From NCBI RefSeq assembly GCF_033100135.1, contig NZ_CP136920.1:1860001-1924000 (forward strand): 64,000 nucleotides of DNA, read 5' to 3'. Positions 18,411-26,041 of this stretch are shown here, piece by piece. The notes beneath the pieces are model-generated. The model saw only the letters and a program-made list of their open reading frames with translations. It was not told the DNA's origin and did no database searches. This DNA comes from Rubellicoccus peritrichatus. GTDB taxonomy: Bacteria; Verrucomicrobiota; Verrucomicrobiia; Opitutales; Cerasicoccaceae. A program made the position numbers and the translations under genes. The first letter of the stretch is position 1. Every line of letters begins with the position of its first letter.

Positions 18411-19805
18411 ATGTCAGCAACGAATTACGACTTAATTGTTATTGGAGGCGGCCCAGCTGGGTATGCCGCAGCGATTCGCGCCGGTCAACTCGGCAAGAAG
18501 GTAGCTTGTATCGAAATGGAGCGTGCAGGTGGGACCTGTTTGAATTGGGGGTGCATTCCTTCAAAGGCCCTCCTCAAGAGCGCTGAGCTCTACACCAAGA
18601 TGCAGCACGCGGAGGATTTTGGCTTCAAATGTGACAAGATCACGGTTGATTTTCCAAAGGTTGTTGAGCGTTCGCGTGGCGTGGCTGACCAGATGGCCAA
18701 GGGTATCGAATTTCTTTTCAAGAAGAACAAGGTCGAGCATATTGCTGGCCAGGGCCGGGTTGAGGCCGCTGGGATGGTCCAGATCATGTCAGGCAAGCGC
18801 GAAGGAGAATTCCTGACCGGGACCAACATTCTCATTGCCACTGGTTGCCGTGCACGGATGTTGCCTGATCTCAAGAAGGACGGCAAAAAGATCATGACCG
18901 CCCGCGAGATTCTGGATCGTCGGGATTTGCCCAAATCATGTGTTGTTCTCGGAGCTGGAGCCATCGGGATGGAGTTTGCTTACTTCATGAATGCCTTCGG
19001 CTGTGAGGTCACTGTTCTTGAAATGCTGGACAATGTCCTTCCAGTTGAGGACGAGGAAGTTTCCAAATTTGTTGAGCGCCAGTTCAAGAAGCAGGGAGTT
19101 TCGGTCATGACCGGAACCAAGGCCGAGAACATCAAGACCACTCGCAAGGGTATTTCGCTTGAAGCCGTCAAGGGTGACAAGAAACAGAAGATCGAAGCTG
19201 ACAGCCTCCTCGTAGCAATTGGGGTCACCGCCAACATGGAAGGTTTGCTTTCCGGCAAGGTGAAGCTCGATATGGATCGCAACTACATCAAGGTTGACGA
19301 CCATTACCGCACCAGTGTTCGTGGCATTTATGCCGCAGGTGATATCATTGGGCCGCCATGGCTTGCCCACGTGGCGACATATGAAGCCGTTCAGGCGGTT
19401 AACGGAATGTTTGGCCACGGTGAACCGCGTCCCATGCTGCGTTTCCCTGGCTGCACCTATTGCCAACCACAGGTTGCCAGCATTGGTATGACCGAAAAGC
19501 AGGTTAAGGAAAAGGGCATCGCCCACAAGATCGGCAAGTTCCCCTTCACCGCCAGTGGCAAGGCCGTTGCCGCACTCGCGTCCGAAGGTTTTGTCAAGTT
19601 GATCACGGCAGAGAAGGATGGTGAAATCCTTGGTGCTCATATCACAGGCTCCGAAGCGACCGAACTGATCGCAGAATACGGATTGGCCATGGAACTGGAA
19701 GCCACCTGGGAGGAAATTCACGGAACCATCCATGCGCATCCAACGCTTTCCGAAGCATTGATGGAAGCCGCTGCCGCTACCCACGGAGAGGCGATCCATA
19801 TCTAA
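18411..19805 (+). CDS. lpdA: Dihydrolipoyl dehydrogenase (E3)
   Basis: 464 residues, the normal length. FAD-binding IGGGPAGYAAAIRAGQLGK is near the N-terminus, the redox disulfide GGTCLNWGCIPSK has Cys43 and Cys48, the NAD site is VVLGAGAIGMEFAYFMNAFG, the second FAD motif is GIYAAGDI, and the C-terminal catalytic His443-Glu448 lies in HAHPTLSEA. The enzyme reoxidises the dihydrolipoyl groups of 2-oxoacid dehydrogenase complexes or of the glycine cleavage system. No E1 or E2 gene is next to it, so it probably serves complexes encoded elsewhere. The start ATG lacks an obvious Shine-Dalgarno sequence. Confidence 0.97.
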   Translation: MSATNYDLIVIGGGPAGYAAAIRAGQLGKKVACIEMERAGGTCLNWGCIPSKALLKSAELYTKMQHAEDFGFKCDKITVDFPKVVERSRGVADQMAKGIEFLFKKNKVEHIAGQGRVEAAGMVQIMSGKREGEFLTGTNILIATGCRARMLPDLKKDGKKIMTAREILDRRDLPKSCVVLGAGAIGMEFAYFMNAFGCEVTVLEMLDNVLPVEDEEVSKFVERQFKKQGVSVMTGTKAENIKTTRKGISLEAVKGDKKQKIEADSLLVAIGVTANMEGLLSGKVKLDMDRNYIKVDDHYRTSVRGIYAAGDIIGPPWLAHVATYEAVQAVNGMFGHGEPRPMLRFPGCTYCQPQVASIGMTEKQVKEKGIAHKIGKFPFTASGKAVAALASEGFVKLITAEKDGEILGAHITGSEATELIAEYGLAMELEATWEEIHGTIHAHPTLSEALMEAAAATHGEAIHI

Positions 19806-19840
19806 GAAAGTCAGAAGGCAGAAGTGAGAAGTCAGAAGGG
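19806..19840. repeat. Short purine-rich direct repeat downstream of lpdA
   Basis: The bases after the lpdA stop read as repeats of a roughly 9-12 base purine unit (gtcagaagg, cagaagtga, gaagtcagaagg). It has no dyad symmetry and no gene function is apparent. Confidence 0.35.
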
Positions 19841-19909
19841 CTTCATGTTGGGCATTTTTCATTGCTCATTCGTGATTCTTTATTCTCCAGAACTTCTGCC
19901 TGTATTGAA

Positions 19910-20599
19910 ATGACCCTAGTCACAATCATCCGTCACGGTGAGACCGAGTGGAATCGCGTGAGTCGTTATCAGGGGCAGAATGACAGCCCACTGACCGAGC
20001 GTGGTATCCGCCAGGCAGAAGCTATCGCAGAGCGGCTCTCCCATCAGCATTTCGATCTGATGGTCTCCAGTGATCTTGGACGTGCTATCCATACGGCCGA
20101 CATTATTGCCCGGGAGCATCCGACACTGAAACGCGAGAAGGACAAGCGCCTACGGGAGCGTGACTTCGGCATGCTGACTGCGCTGACTCGGGCTGAGGCG
20201 TTGGAGAAGTATCCTGTGGAGGAGCAGGGCTATTTGACTGGTGGTCCGCATTATCGGATTCCTGAAGGCGAAAGTTTGCATGACGTTTACGAGCGGTGCG
20301 GCATTGCTCTCTCTGAATGGGCAACGAAGTGCGGCGAAGGCCATTTGCTCATCGTGACCCATGGTGGAGTTCTGGGGCAGTTCCTGCGTTATGTTCTTGG
20401 TGTTCCTCTGGAAATGAAGCGCGCTTATAAATTCGTTAATTGCGCCTACAATCACTTTTCCTTCCATCCTGAAGAGGCCTCCGTTCTTGATCCGGAAACA
20501 CTGAACAAGGATGAGCAAAAGGCTTCCGGTCGATGGCTCCTCCATACCTGGGGAGACGAAACGCATCTGGCCAAAATCGGTGCCGACGACGATATTTGA
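19910..20599 (+). CDS. Histidine phosphatase / phosphoglycerate mutase family protein
   Basis: 229 residues from ATG at 19910; this start places the catalytic RHGETEW (His9) at the N-terminus as usual, so the longer frame from 19862 is not used. Other family elements are SDLGRAIHTADII, ERDFGMLTALTRAEALEKYP and IVTHGGVLGQFL (His151). The family includes cofactor-dependent phosphoglycerate mutases and broad small-molecule phosphatases; GpmB/CobC-like phosphatase activity is as likely as glycolytic mutase. A degenerate copy of its 3' third lies at 21716-21971 fused to an oadA fragment, showing that this gene took part in a local tandem duplication. Confidence 0.9.
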   Translation: MTLVTIIRHGETEWNRVSRYQGQNDSPLTERGIRQAEAIAERLSHQHFDLMVSSDLGRAIHTADIIAREHPTLKREKDKRLRERDFGMLTALTRAEALEKYPVEEQGYLTGGPHYRIPEGESLHDVYERCGIALSEWATKCGEGHLLIVTHGGVLGQFLRYVLGVPLEMKRAYKFVNCAYNHFSFHPEEASVLDPETLNKDEQKASGRWLLHTWGDETHLAKIGADDDI

Positions 20600-20656
20600 G
20601 GCTGGTAACCTCAAGTTTGCTTCGTACTGAGACCTTTAGGCCATCGCCCATGCTCC

Positions 20657-20672
20657 ATTGTCCATGGACAAT
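20657..20672. promoter_or_regulatory. Perfect 16-base palindrome between convergent genes
   Basis: ATTGTCCATGGACAAT is a perfect palindrome between the mutase stop and the PEP-CTERM gene stop. It has no loop and no T-run, so it is not a standard terminator; it may be a protein site or simply part of a repeat. Confidence 0.3.
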
Positions 20673-20743
20673 ACAAGATTGGAAATGTGCAGAACGTTAT
20701 TGGCTATGGACTTTTCCGCGGCTAAATATGCCGAAGGCAGGAT

Positions 20744-21427
20744 TTACTCCGCCTGATTCGCTGCGGCTTTATACTTCCTCCAACGACGCAAACCAGCTGC
20801 CCCAAGTGCAAGTGCGCCAAGGCCGACGACGGTGGTTGTGGGCTCAGGAATGGCTGTTTGGCCAACCTTGATTGAAGCGCCAGTATCCTCAATGGCCCAG
20901 CGAACGATTTCCCAACTGTTGTTAACGCCATCAGCGGTAATAATCATTTCCGCCCAGCCATAAATTGGAATCAGTGGTCCGTCCAAGACAAAGCCAGCAT
21001 AGCCGGATACGCCGCTGGTGAAACCTGGCAATAGACTGGTAGATATATTCGAGGCGGAGACCGGAAAGTAAAAGCCATAACCAATGCCAGAAACGCCGGG
21101 GTCGAATTTAACTCCTGGACCAATGGTGGCATTCAGCGGCAAGTTCGAAATCTTCAATATTTGACTATTGTCATTTACGAATCCCAGATACCCATATTTG
21201 TAGATGCCTATTCTGCTTTGCGCACTGAGTCGTCTTTCGAGCGCAGCATAGGTGTCTACGAAACTCAGATCGTCAGGATCGATATCCCAATTGACCGTAG
21301 TGTTTCCATTTGCAGCATTTGCAATAACGTTATCGTTGTAAACACGGATGGCTCCGGATGTGACAGAAGCGGTTAGGAGTGATGCCAGGCTGGCTGCACT
21401 TGCAGCTTTGGTAGTAGTGCTCTTCAT
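20744..21427 (-). CDS. PEP-CTERM sorting domain protein, paralogue A
   Basis: About 227 residues from the internal ATG near 21427 (MKSTTTKAASAASLASLL), which gives a conventional export signal; the frame also extends to 21487. The body is beta-rich (VNWDIDPDDLSF, YGWAEMIITADGVNN, EDTGASIKVG). The C-terminus is a PEP-CTERM signal: IPEPTTT, a hydrophobic helix VVGLGALALGAAGL and the basic RRWRKYK. Such tails are processed by exosortase in exopolysaccharide-producing bacteria. It is paralogous to the gene at 22007: WDID, YGWAE, ED(T/S)GASI and the tail are shared. It probably arose from the same duplication as the neighbouring oadA/mutase scar. Confidence 0.88.
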   Translation of the reverse strand: MKSTTTKAASAASLASLLTASVTSGAIRVYNDNVIANAANGNTTVNWDIDPDDLSFVDTYAALERRLSAQSRIGIYKYGYLGFVNDNSQILKISNLPLNATIGPGVKFDPGVSGIGYGFYFPVSASNISTSLLPGFTSGVSGYAGFVLDGPLIPIYGWAEMIITADGVNNSWEIVRWAIEDTGASIKVGQTAIPEPTTTVVGLGALALGAAGLRRWRKYKAAANQAE

Positions 21428-21603
21428 GGTGGGGTCTTTAGCCCACTGAAAACGATCGGTCAAGTCCATTAGGTAGGGGATATGCATCAGTTATCCAATT
21501 TAAAAATAACCATCAGTGTTTTTGCTTCTATCTTATCAGGTTTATTTGTACTTTGGCGAATGAAGTTGTCACTTATGCCATATCGCCGTAAATTCGAGAT
21601 ACG

Positions 21604-21718
21604 ATGAGCAAGAGCAAACCTGTTATCTTCAACAACAATGTTCTACGTGACGGCCATCAAGCTCTTGCTGCCACTCGTATGCGTACTGAGCAAATGCTGC
21701 CGGTTTGCGAAGACCTTG
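21604..21718 (+). pseudogene. 5' fragment of an oadA-like gene (duplication remnant)
   Basis: The first 38 codons match the start of the intact gene at 23172 (MSKSKPVIFNNNVLRDGHQ versus MSKSRPVIFNNNVLRDGHQ), to residues VCEDL. In 114 bases there are about 11 differences, nearly all at third codon positions; only Lys/Arg and Ala/Ser change the protein. At about 21716-21718 the sequence switches to the end of a phosphoglycerate-mutase-family gene in another reading frame. The pattern shows both copies stayed functional for some time before this one was truncated. Confidence 0.9.
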
Positions 21719-21971
21719 CTCATTGTGACCCATGGTGGCGTTTTGGGACAGCTCCTTCGTTATGTTCCTGGTGTTCCTCTCGAAATGAAGCGCGCCTATA
21801 AATTCGTCAATTGTGCCTACAATCACTTTTCCTTCCATCCTGAAGAGGCTTCCGTTCTTGATCCGGAAACGTTGAACAAGGACGAACAAAAAGCTTCTGG
21901 TCGATGAGTTACTCCATACCTGGAGAGACGAGTCGCATCTTACGCATATCGGCGCAGAGGATGACATTTAA
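21716..21971 (+). pseudogene. 3' fragment of a phosphoglycerate-mutase-family gene (duplication remnant)
   Basis: This continues the scar. It matches the intact gene at 19910 from LLIVTHGG to the end (MKRAYKFVNCAYNHFSFHPEEASVLD identical in part), with mostly synonymous changes. A single-base insertion around 21905 breaks the frame after KASGR; correcting it restores HTW(R/G)DE(S/T)HL...IGA(E/D)DDI and a stop at 21971. The upstream part with the RHGE motif is missing, so it cannot make an active enzyme. Confidence 0.9.
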
Positions 21972-22006
21972 TTTAAGCCTCAAATAAATAGAGATAGCTG
22001 CTGAGC

Positions 22007-22873
22007 CTACTGTTTCTGGTTGTTCCGGATTCTCCAGCGTCGGAGCCCGGCAGCGCCTAGAGCGAGGACTCCAAGCCCTAAAGCATAGGTTTCCGGTTCA
22101 GGAACGTCGGGTGGATCGACCAAATCGGAGATACTTCCATCTACTGGGTTTGCCAGGATTGAAGCACCGCTATCTTCATAATGCCAGGCATTAACCGTGA
22201 AACTGTTTTTATCCCGGCCTTCACTTGTAAATTTATAGTATACGTAAGTCACTTCTGCCCATCCGTATCGGATGGCCCCGTCCAGTCTGTTTTGGAACTG
22301 AAACCCGATAACCCCATCGACACCCGCTTCTCCGTCACCACCAAAGCCAGTCGCAGAAGCGACTCCTATGTTGGATAAAATGCCAAGATTGTAGGACTTG
22401 CTGGCGCCAAAAGCAGTCGTCTTCTTACTGGTGCCAAAATAGTATCCGGAAGGTAAGCTACCCGAAATCTTCACACCATAACCGGTTATATTGCCGATCG
22501 TGTATTTGCCATCGTTCCTGTTGACAAAAGCCGCATTCAGATTGTTCAGCGCCTTTGCCTCCAAGCTGTTGGTTGGGTTGACCTCGACTGGGTCGAAGTT
22601 GAAATTGTTCATGATCGATATGATCGCACCACCCGACGGAGGCTTGTAGTCTTTTGTGGTATCAAAAGTATCTAACCTGGCTCCAAAAATAAACTCAGTA
22701 TAACCATCCTGGTCGATATCCCATCTGACAAAGCTGTCATCATTAAATGACACAGAAAATGATTCGGATTCCACACTGATGATGTCGGCATTCAGGTGTG
22801 GGACCATCAGTGAAGCAATTGATGATGCTTTAACAATGTTGTTATTAAGAATGTCAGTTGAATCTTTACCCAT
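22007..22873 (-). CDS. PEP-CTERM sorting domain protein, paralogue B
   Basis: 288 residues starting MGKDSTDILNNNIVKASSIASLM. The body is beta-rich (FVRWDIDQDGYTEFIFGAR, YGWAEVTYVYYKF, YEDSGASILANP). The tail has PEPETY, a hydrophobic helix LGLGVLALGAAGL and RRWRIRNNQ, the exosortase-recognised PEP-CTERM form. It is paralogous to 20744-21427, though longer and clearly diverged in the middle. It sits between the duplication scar and intact oadA, the mirror position of paralogue A. The function of the body domain is unknown; it may be a surface or matrix protein. Confidence 0.88.
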   Translation of the reverse strand: MGKDSTDILNNNIVKASSIASLMVPHLNADIISVESESFSVSFNDDSFVRWDIDQDGYTEFIFGARLDTFDTTKDYKPPSGGAIISIMNNFNFDPVEVNPTNSLEAKALNNLNAAFVNRNDGKYTIGNITGYGVKISGSLPSGYYFGTSKKTTAFGASKSYNLGILSNIGVASATGFGGDGEAGVDGVIGFQFQNRLDGAIRYGWAEVTYVYYKFTSEGRDKNSFTVNAWHYEDSGASILANPVDGSISDLVDPPDVPEPETYALGLGVLALGAAGLRRWRIRNNQKQ

Positions 22874-23171
22874 GGTTATCCTTTTCAGATTTTGAGATTA
22901 TTTTAATTCACCCTATTTAAGTCAATGGCATACAGGGATATTGGTAATCTTTTAGGATTAAGAAATATTAATTTAAAATTAACATATATTTCATTAATGA
23001 AGATCGCTCCATTCATCTATTCCATGATTTCAAATTGGATTCAGCCGGAGAGTTAGATGGATTTACCAAGGTAATAGGCTCGGTAACGTTTGCTAATGCT
23101 TTCGGAGATAGTCCCATTATTTACGGGAATAGTATTGCCATGCTAGTATTAGTTGGGTTAATATGTTGTTA

Positions 23172-24707
23172 ATGAGCAAGAGTAGACCCGTTATCTTCAA
23201 CAACAACGTTCTGCGTGACGGTCATCAAAGTCTCGCTGCCACCCGTATGCGCACTGAGCAAATGCTGCCGGTTTGCGAAGACCTTGATAATTGTGGTTTT
23301 GGGGCGTTGGAAACCTGGGGTGGGGCAACGATTGACTCGGGATTACGCTTCCTGGGTGAGTTTCCTTTTGACAGACTCGATGCTCTGAAAAAAGCATGTC
23401 CGAAGACGGACCACATGATGCTTCTGCGTGGGCAGAACATTGTGCAATACGCACACTTTCCGGATGATGTCGTTGAGGCTTTCATCAAGGCTTCGGTCAA
23501 GCACGGGATGAATATTTTCAGGATTTTTGATGCGCTCAATGATCCGCGCAATATGGAGGTTGCGATTCAGGCAACAAAGAAAGCCGGCGGCAAGGCGCAT
23601 GGCACAATTTGCTACACTTCAAGTCCGGTTCATACGATTGATAAGTTCATCGAGCTCGGCACACGCCTCGAAGCGATCGGAGCCGATGCCATTGTGATTA
23701 AAGACATGGCTGGTCTCATTCCACCTTACCGTGCGAAATTTATTGTCGAAGGTTTGAAAGCGAAGGTGAATATCCCGGTTTGGATTCACACCCATGAGAC
23801 GGCCGGATTAGGGGCAGCCACTTACCTTGCTGCAATTGATGCAGGTGTTGATGCGATTGACCTTGGTGTGGCTCCCTTCGCCAACGGTACTGGCCAGCCC
23901 GACACCACCCGGATGCTTGCCATGATGGAAAACCATCCGCGCAAACCCGACTGGTCCGATGAGAATGTTGAACGGATGAAACGTGTCCGTGCCCATCTCG
24001 AAGGCGTTTATCAAGAACTCTCCGATTTCACCAGTCATAAGAACGAGGTAGTTGATTCTGACGCCCTGCTTTACCAGGTCCCTGGCGGTATGCTCTCCAA
24101 CTTCCGCACTCAGCTCAAAGAACAGAAAATGGAAGATAAGTTCGATGATGTCTTCCGTGAGATCCCGGTTGTCCGTAAGGCACTCGGTTGGATTCCGCTG
24201 GTTACTCCGACTTCACAAATCGTTGGGATGCAAGCCTTCCTCAACGTCAAGTTTGGTCGCTGGAAACAGATTTCTCCGCAAGCTGCGGATATTGCTTTGG
24301 GCTATTACGGTGTGACTCCAGCTGATGTTGATAAGGAGGTTCAAGGTTTGGCGGCGAAACAAGCTGGCAAAGACCCGATTACCTGTCGCCCGGTTGAAGC
24401 TCCCGGGGCTGAACACAAGCACATGGACGACCTTCGCAAGGAACTTTCCAATAAAGGCCTTCCCAGCGATGACGAGCATTGCGTTATCTATGCCATGTTC
24501 GCCCCGCAGCTTGAGAAATATTATGCGGACAAGAATAAACCTTCCGAAGCCCCGGCACCGAAACCAGTAGCGGTTTCCACACCAGCGCCCGTAGCAGCTT
24601 CTACTACGTCACAACCTGCCACTGCTTCCAGTCCTGGTAAAGTTACCCGTCTCGGTGTGTCGATCAATGGCAAGCGCCATGAAGTAACGGTCGAAGAGGT
24701 GAGCTGA
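23172..24707 (+). CDS. oadA: Oxaloacetate decarboxylase alpha / pyruvate carboxylase B-type carboxyltransferase lacking the biotinyl domain
   Basis: 511 residues from ATG at 23172; this start matches the duplicate at 21604, so the ATG at 23163 is less likely. It is a post-HMGL carboxyltransferase with metal and substrate residues LRDGHQSLAATR, ETWGGATID, the likely carbamylated lysine in VIKDMAGL, and HTHETAG. The C-terminal conserved domain (DALLYQVPGGMLSN, VTPTSQIVGMQA) follows. After a Pro/Ala/Ser linker the protein ends at LGVSINGKRHEVTVEEVS. That is where the biotinyl domain with its MKM motif would normally begin, and no biotin motif occurs downstream. A separate biotin carrier is therefore expected. 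Na+-pump beta/gamma subunits are not nearby, so a carboxylase role is possible. Confidence 0.88.
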   Translation: MSKSRPVIFNNNVLRDGHQSLAATRMRTEQMLPVCEDLDNCGFGALETWGGATIDSGLRFLGEFPFDRLDALKKACPKTDHMMLLRGQNIVQYAHFPDDVVEAFIKASVKHGMNIFRIFDALNDPRNMEVAIQATKKAGGKAHGTICYTSSPVHTIDKFIELGTRLEAIGADAIVIKDMAGLIPPYRAKFIVEGLKAKVNIPVWIHTHETAGLGAATYLAAIDAGVDAIDLGVAPFANGTGQPDTTRMLAMMENHPRKPDWSDENVERMKRVRAHLEGVYQELSDFTSHKNEVVDSDALLYQVPGGMLSNFRTQLKEQKMEDKFDDVFREIPVVRKALGWIPLVTPTSQIVGMQAFLNVKFGRWKQISPQAADIALGYYGVTPADVDKEVQGLAAKQAGKDPITCRPVEAPGAEHKHMDDLRKELSNKGLPSDDEHCVIYAMFAPQLEKYYADKNKPSEAPAPKPVAVSTPAPVAASTTSQPATASSPGKVTRLGVSINGKRHEVTVEEVS

Positions 24708-24771
24708 TTCTATTTCGTTTTCATGGCATCCTGTATTTGCAATTGATTTTAGGCTGGTTCAATGTGCTGGC

Positions 24772-25560
24772 ATGAAAACGATACTGGTTTCCTTTGCTCT
24801 TATTGCATCTACAGCTTTCCTTCGTGCAGATCTTACGGTTCGTGAATCTGCTTACCAACATGATGGTAAGACATATCGTTCGGCCATCGTAGTGCCACAG
24901 ACTGCCAAGCCATTGCCTGGTATCTTTATGGTCCCCAACTGGATGGGGATGACGGATGGTTCGCTGGAAAAAGCAAAGATGGTTGCGGAGATGGGTTACG
25001 TGGTTTACATGGCCGACGTCTATGGTGAAAACCTCCGTCCCAAGAATCCGTCTGAAGCGGGTAAGGCAGCTGGTTCCCTTCGTGGTGATCGGCCTGCCAT
25101 GCGTGCGGTTGGGGCAGCCGCGTTAAAAGACTTTAATGATGCCATCACAAGGCAGGATTTACCTGTGGCAAAAAACCAGATGGGTGCGATTGGTTTTTGT
25201 TTTGGTGGTGGTATGATTTTGGAAATGGCGCGTGCTGGTGCGGACATAGACGCCCTGGTTTCTTTTCATGGTGATCTTGTTTCTCCGACACTCAAAGACA
25301 GTTCCAAGATCAAAGGGAAGGTGCTTGTTCTTAATGGCGCCGACGATCCCTATGTCCCACCAGCGGATGTAGAGCAGTTCATGGAAGTGATGAAGAAAAC
25401 GGATGTTGATTGGCAGCTTGTTGAGTTTGGTGGGGCTGTGCATTCCTTCACCAATCCGGAGGCGAAGACGCCAGGTAAATCCATTTATGACCCAAGGACT
25501 TCTGCCCGTGCTTTCGCTTACATGCGTCTGCTCTTTGATGAGACTTTTGGGAAGCAATAA
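24772..25560 (+). CDS. Exported dienelactone hydrolase family protein
   Basis: 262 residues with a signal peptide (MKTILVSFALIASTAFLRAD). It is an alpha/beta hydrolase with the dienelactone-hydrolase nucleophile elbow GFCFGG (Cys143), an Asp in NGADDPYVPP (191-192) and a His in GAVHSFTNPE (His234). The family hydrolyses dienelactones and other esters; the periplasmic form here may act on ester-decorated compounds, but the substrate is unknown. It starts 64 bases after oadA on the same strand. A terminator for the opposite-strand lipoprotein gene follows. Confidence 0.93.
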   Translation: MKTILVSFALIASTAFLRADLTVRESAYQHDGKTYRSAIVVPQTAKPLPGIFMVPNWMGMTDGSLEKAKMVAEMGYVVYMADVYGENLRPKNPSEAGKAAGSLRGDRPAMRAVGAAALKDFNDAITRQDLPVAKNQMGAIGFCFGGGMILEMARAGADIDALVSFHGDLVSPTLKDSSKIKGKVLVLNGADDPYVPPADVEQFMEVMKKTDVDWQLVEFGGAVHSFTNPEAKTPGKSIYDPRTSARAFAYMRLLFDETFGKQ

Positions 25561-25565
25561 ATGAC

Positions 25566-25601
25566 AATAAAAAGCCACCTTCGTTTGAGGCAAAGGTGGC
25601 T
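25566..25601 (-). terminator. Intrinsic terminator of the small lipoprotein gene
   Basis: A perfect 9-base stem (AGCCACCTT at 25573-25581 and AAGGTGGCT at 25593-25601) with an 11-base loop. Read on the minus strand the stem is followed by TTTTATT, so it best serves the gene at 25640-25909; it may also attenuate read-through from the plus strand. Confidence 0.75.
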
Positions 25602-25639
25602 GTGGTAAATGTTTCCAGAAGATCTGGTTTCAAGGTGAC

Positions 25640-25909
25640 TTATTTGTCGTCCGATGGTGTTTCGTGAGCTTTCAGGAAATCCTTTGTTTGTTCGGCTCCT
25701 TCTTTGATGCTGTCTCCAGCAGAATCTGCGGCTTTCTTGATTTCATTGCCGGCATTCTCTGCAGCTTTTTGGATGTCCTTGCCAACGGATTCTGAAGTCT
25801 TCTTGGCTTCATCTCCGGTTTTGTCCATATCTTGCTTGGTCTCTTTACTGCAAGCAGTGAAGAGGAAGGCAGATAGTACGAATGTAACGATTAGTAGTTT
25901 TTTGATCAT
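25640..25909 (-). CDS. Small helical lipoprotein, entericidin/YtxH-like repeats
   Basis: About 89 residues from the ATG at 25909 (MIKKLLIVTFVLSAF), which gives a standard lipoprotein signal with lipobox LFTAC. The mature part is an 11-residue-type amphipathic repeat rich in Lys, Glu, Ala and Asp (DEAKKTSESVGKDIQKAAEN, NEIKKAADSAGDSIKEGAEQ), like late-embryogenesis or YtxH-type stress proteins. It is probably anchored in a periplasm-facing membrane. The role is inferred to be envelope stress or spacing; no enzyme signature. Confidence 0.8.
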   Translation of the reverse strand: MIKKLLIVTFVLSAFLFTACSKETKQDMDKTGDEAKKTSESVGKDIQKAAENAGNEIKKAADSAGDSIKEGAEQTKDFLKAHETPSDDK

Positions 25910-26041
25910 AACAGGATACATCTTTGTGCTGCATTGATTCTAAGAGCAAATACCAAATTCATGCCATATATGAATGAAATTTTCGCATCGCAGCGATTTC
26001 GATTGTTCTAGCTCAGGGGAGATTCATACTCCATTACCGTT

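Noticed and set aside
18936-19862. Long minus-strand frame of 308 residues opposite lpdA
   Set aside because: It lies entirely over the conserved lpdA gene and shows only composition effects of the opposite strand.
19862-19909. Longer N-terminus for the phosphoglycerate-mutase-family protein
   Set aside because: The catalytic RHGE motif is normally close to the N-terminus; the start at 19910 fits.
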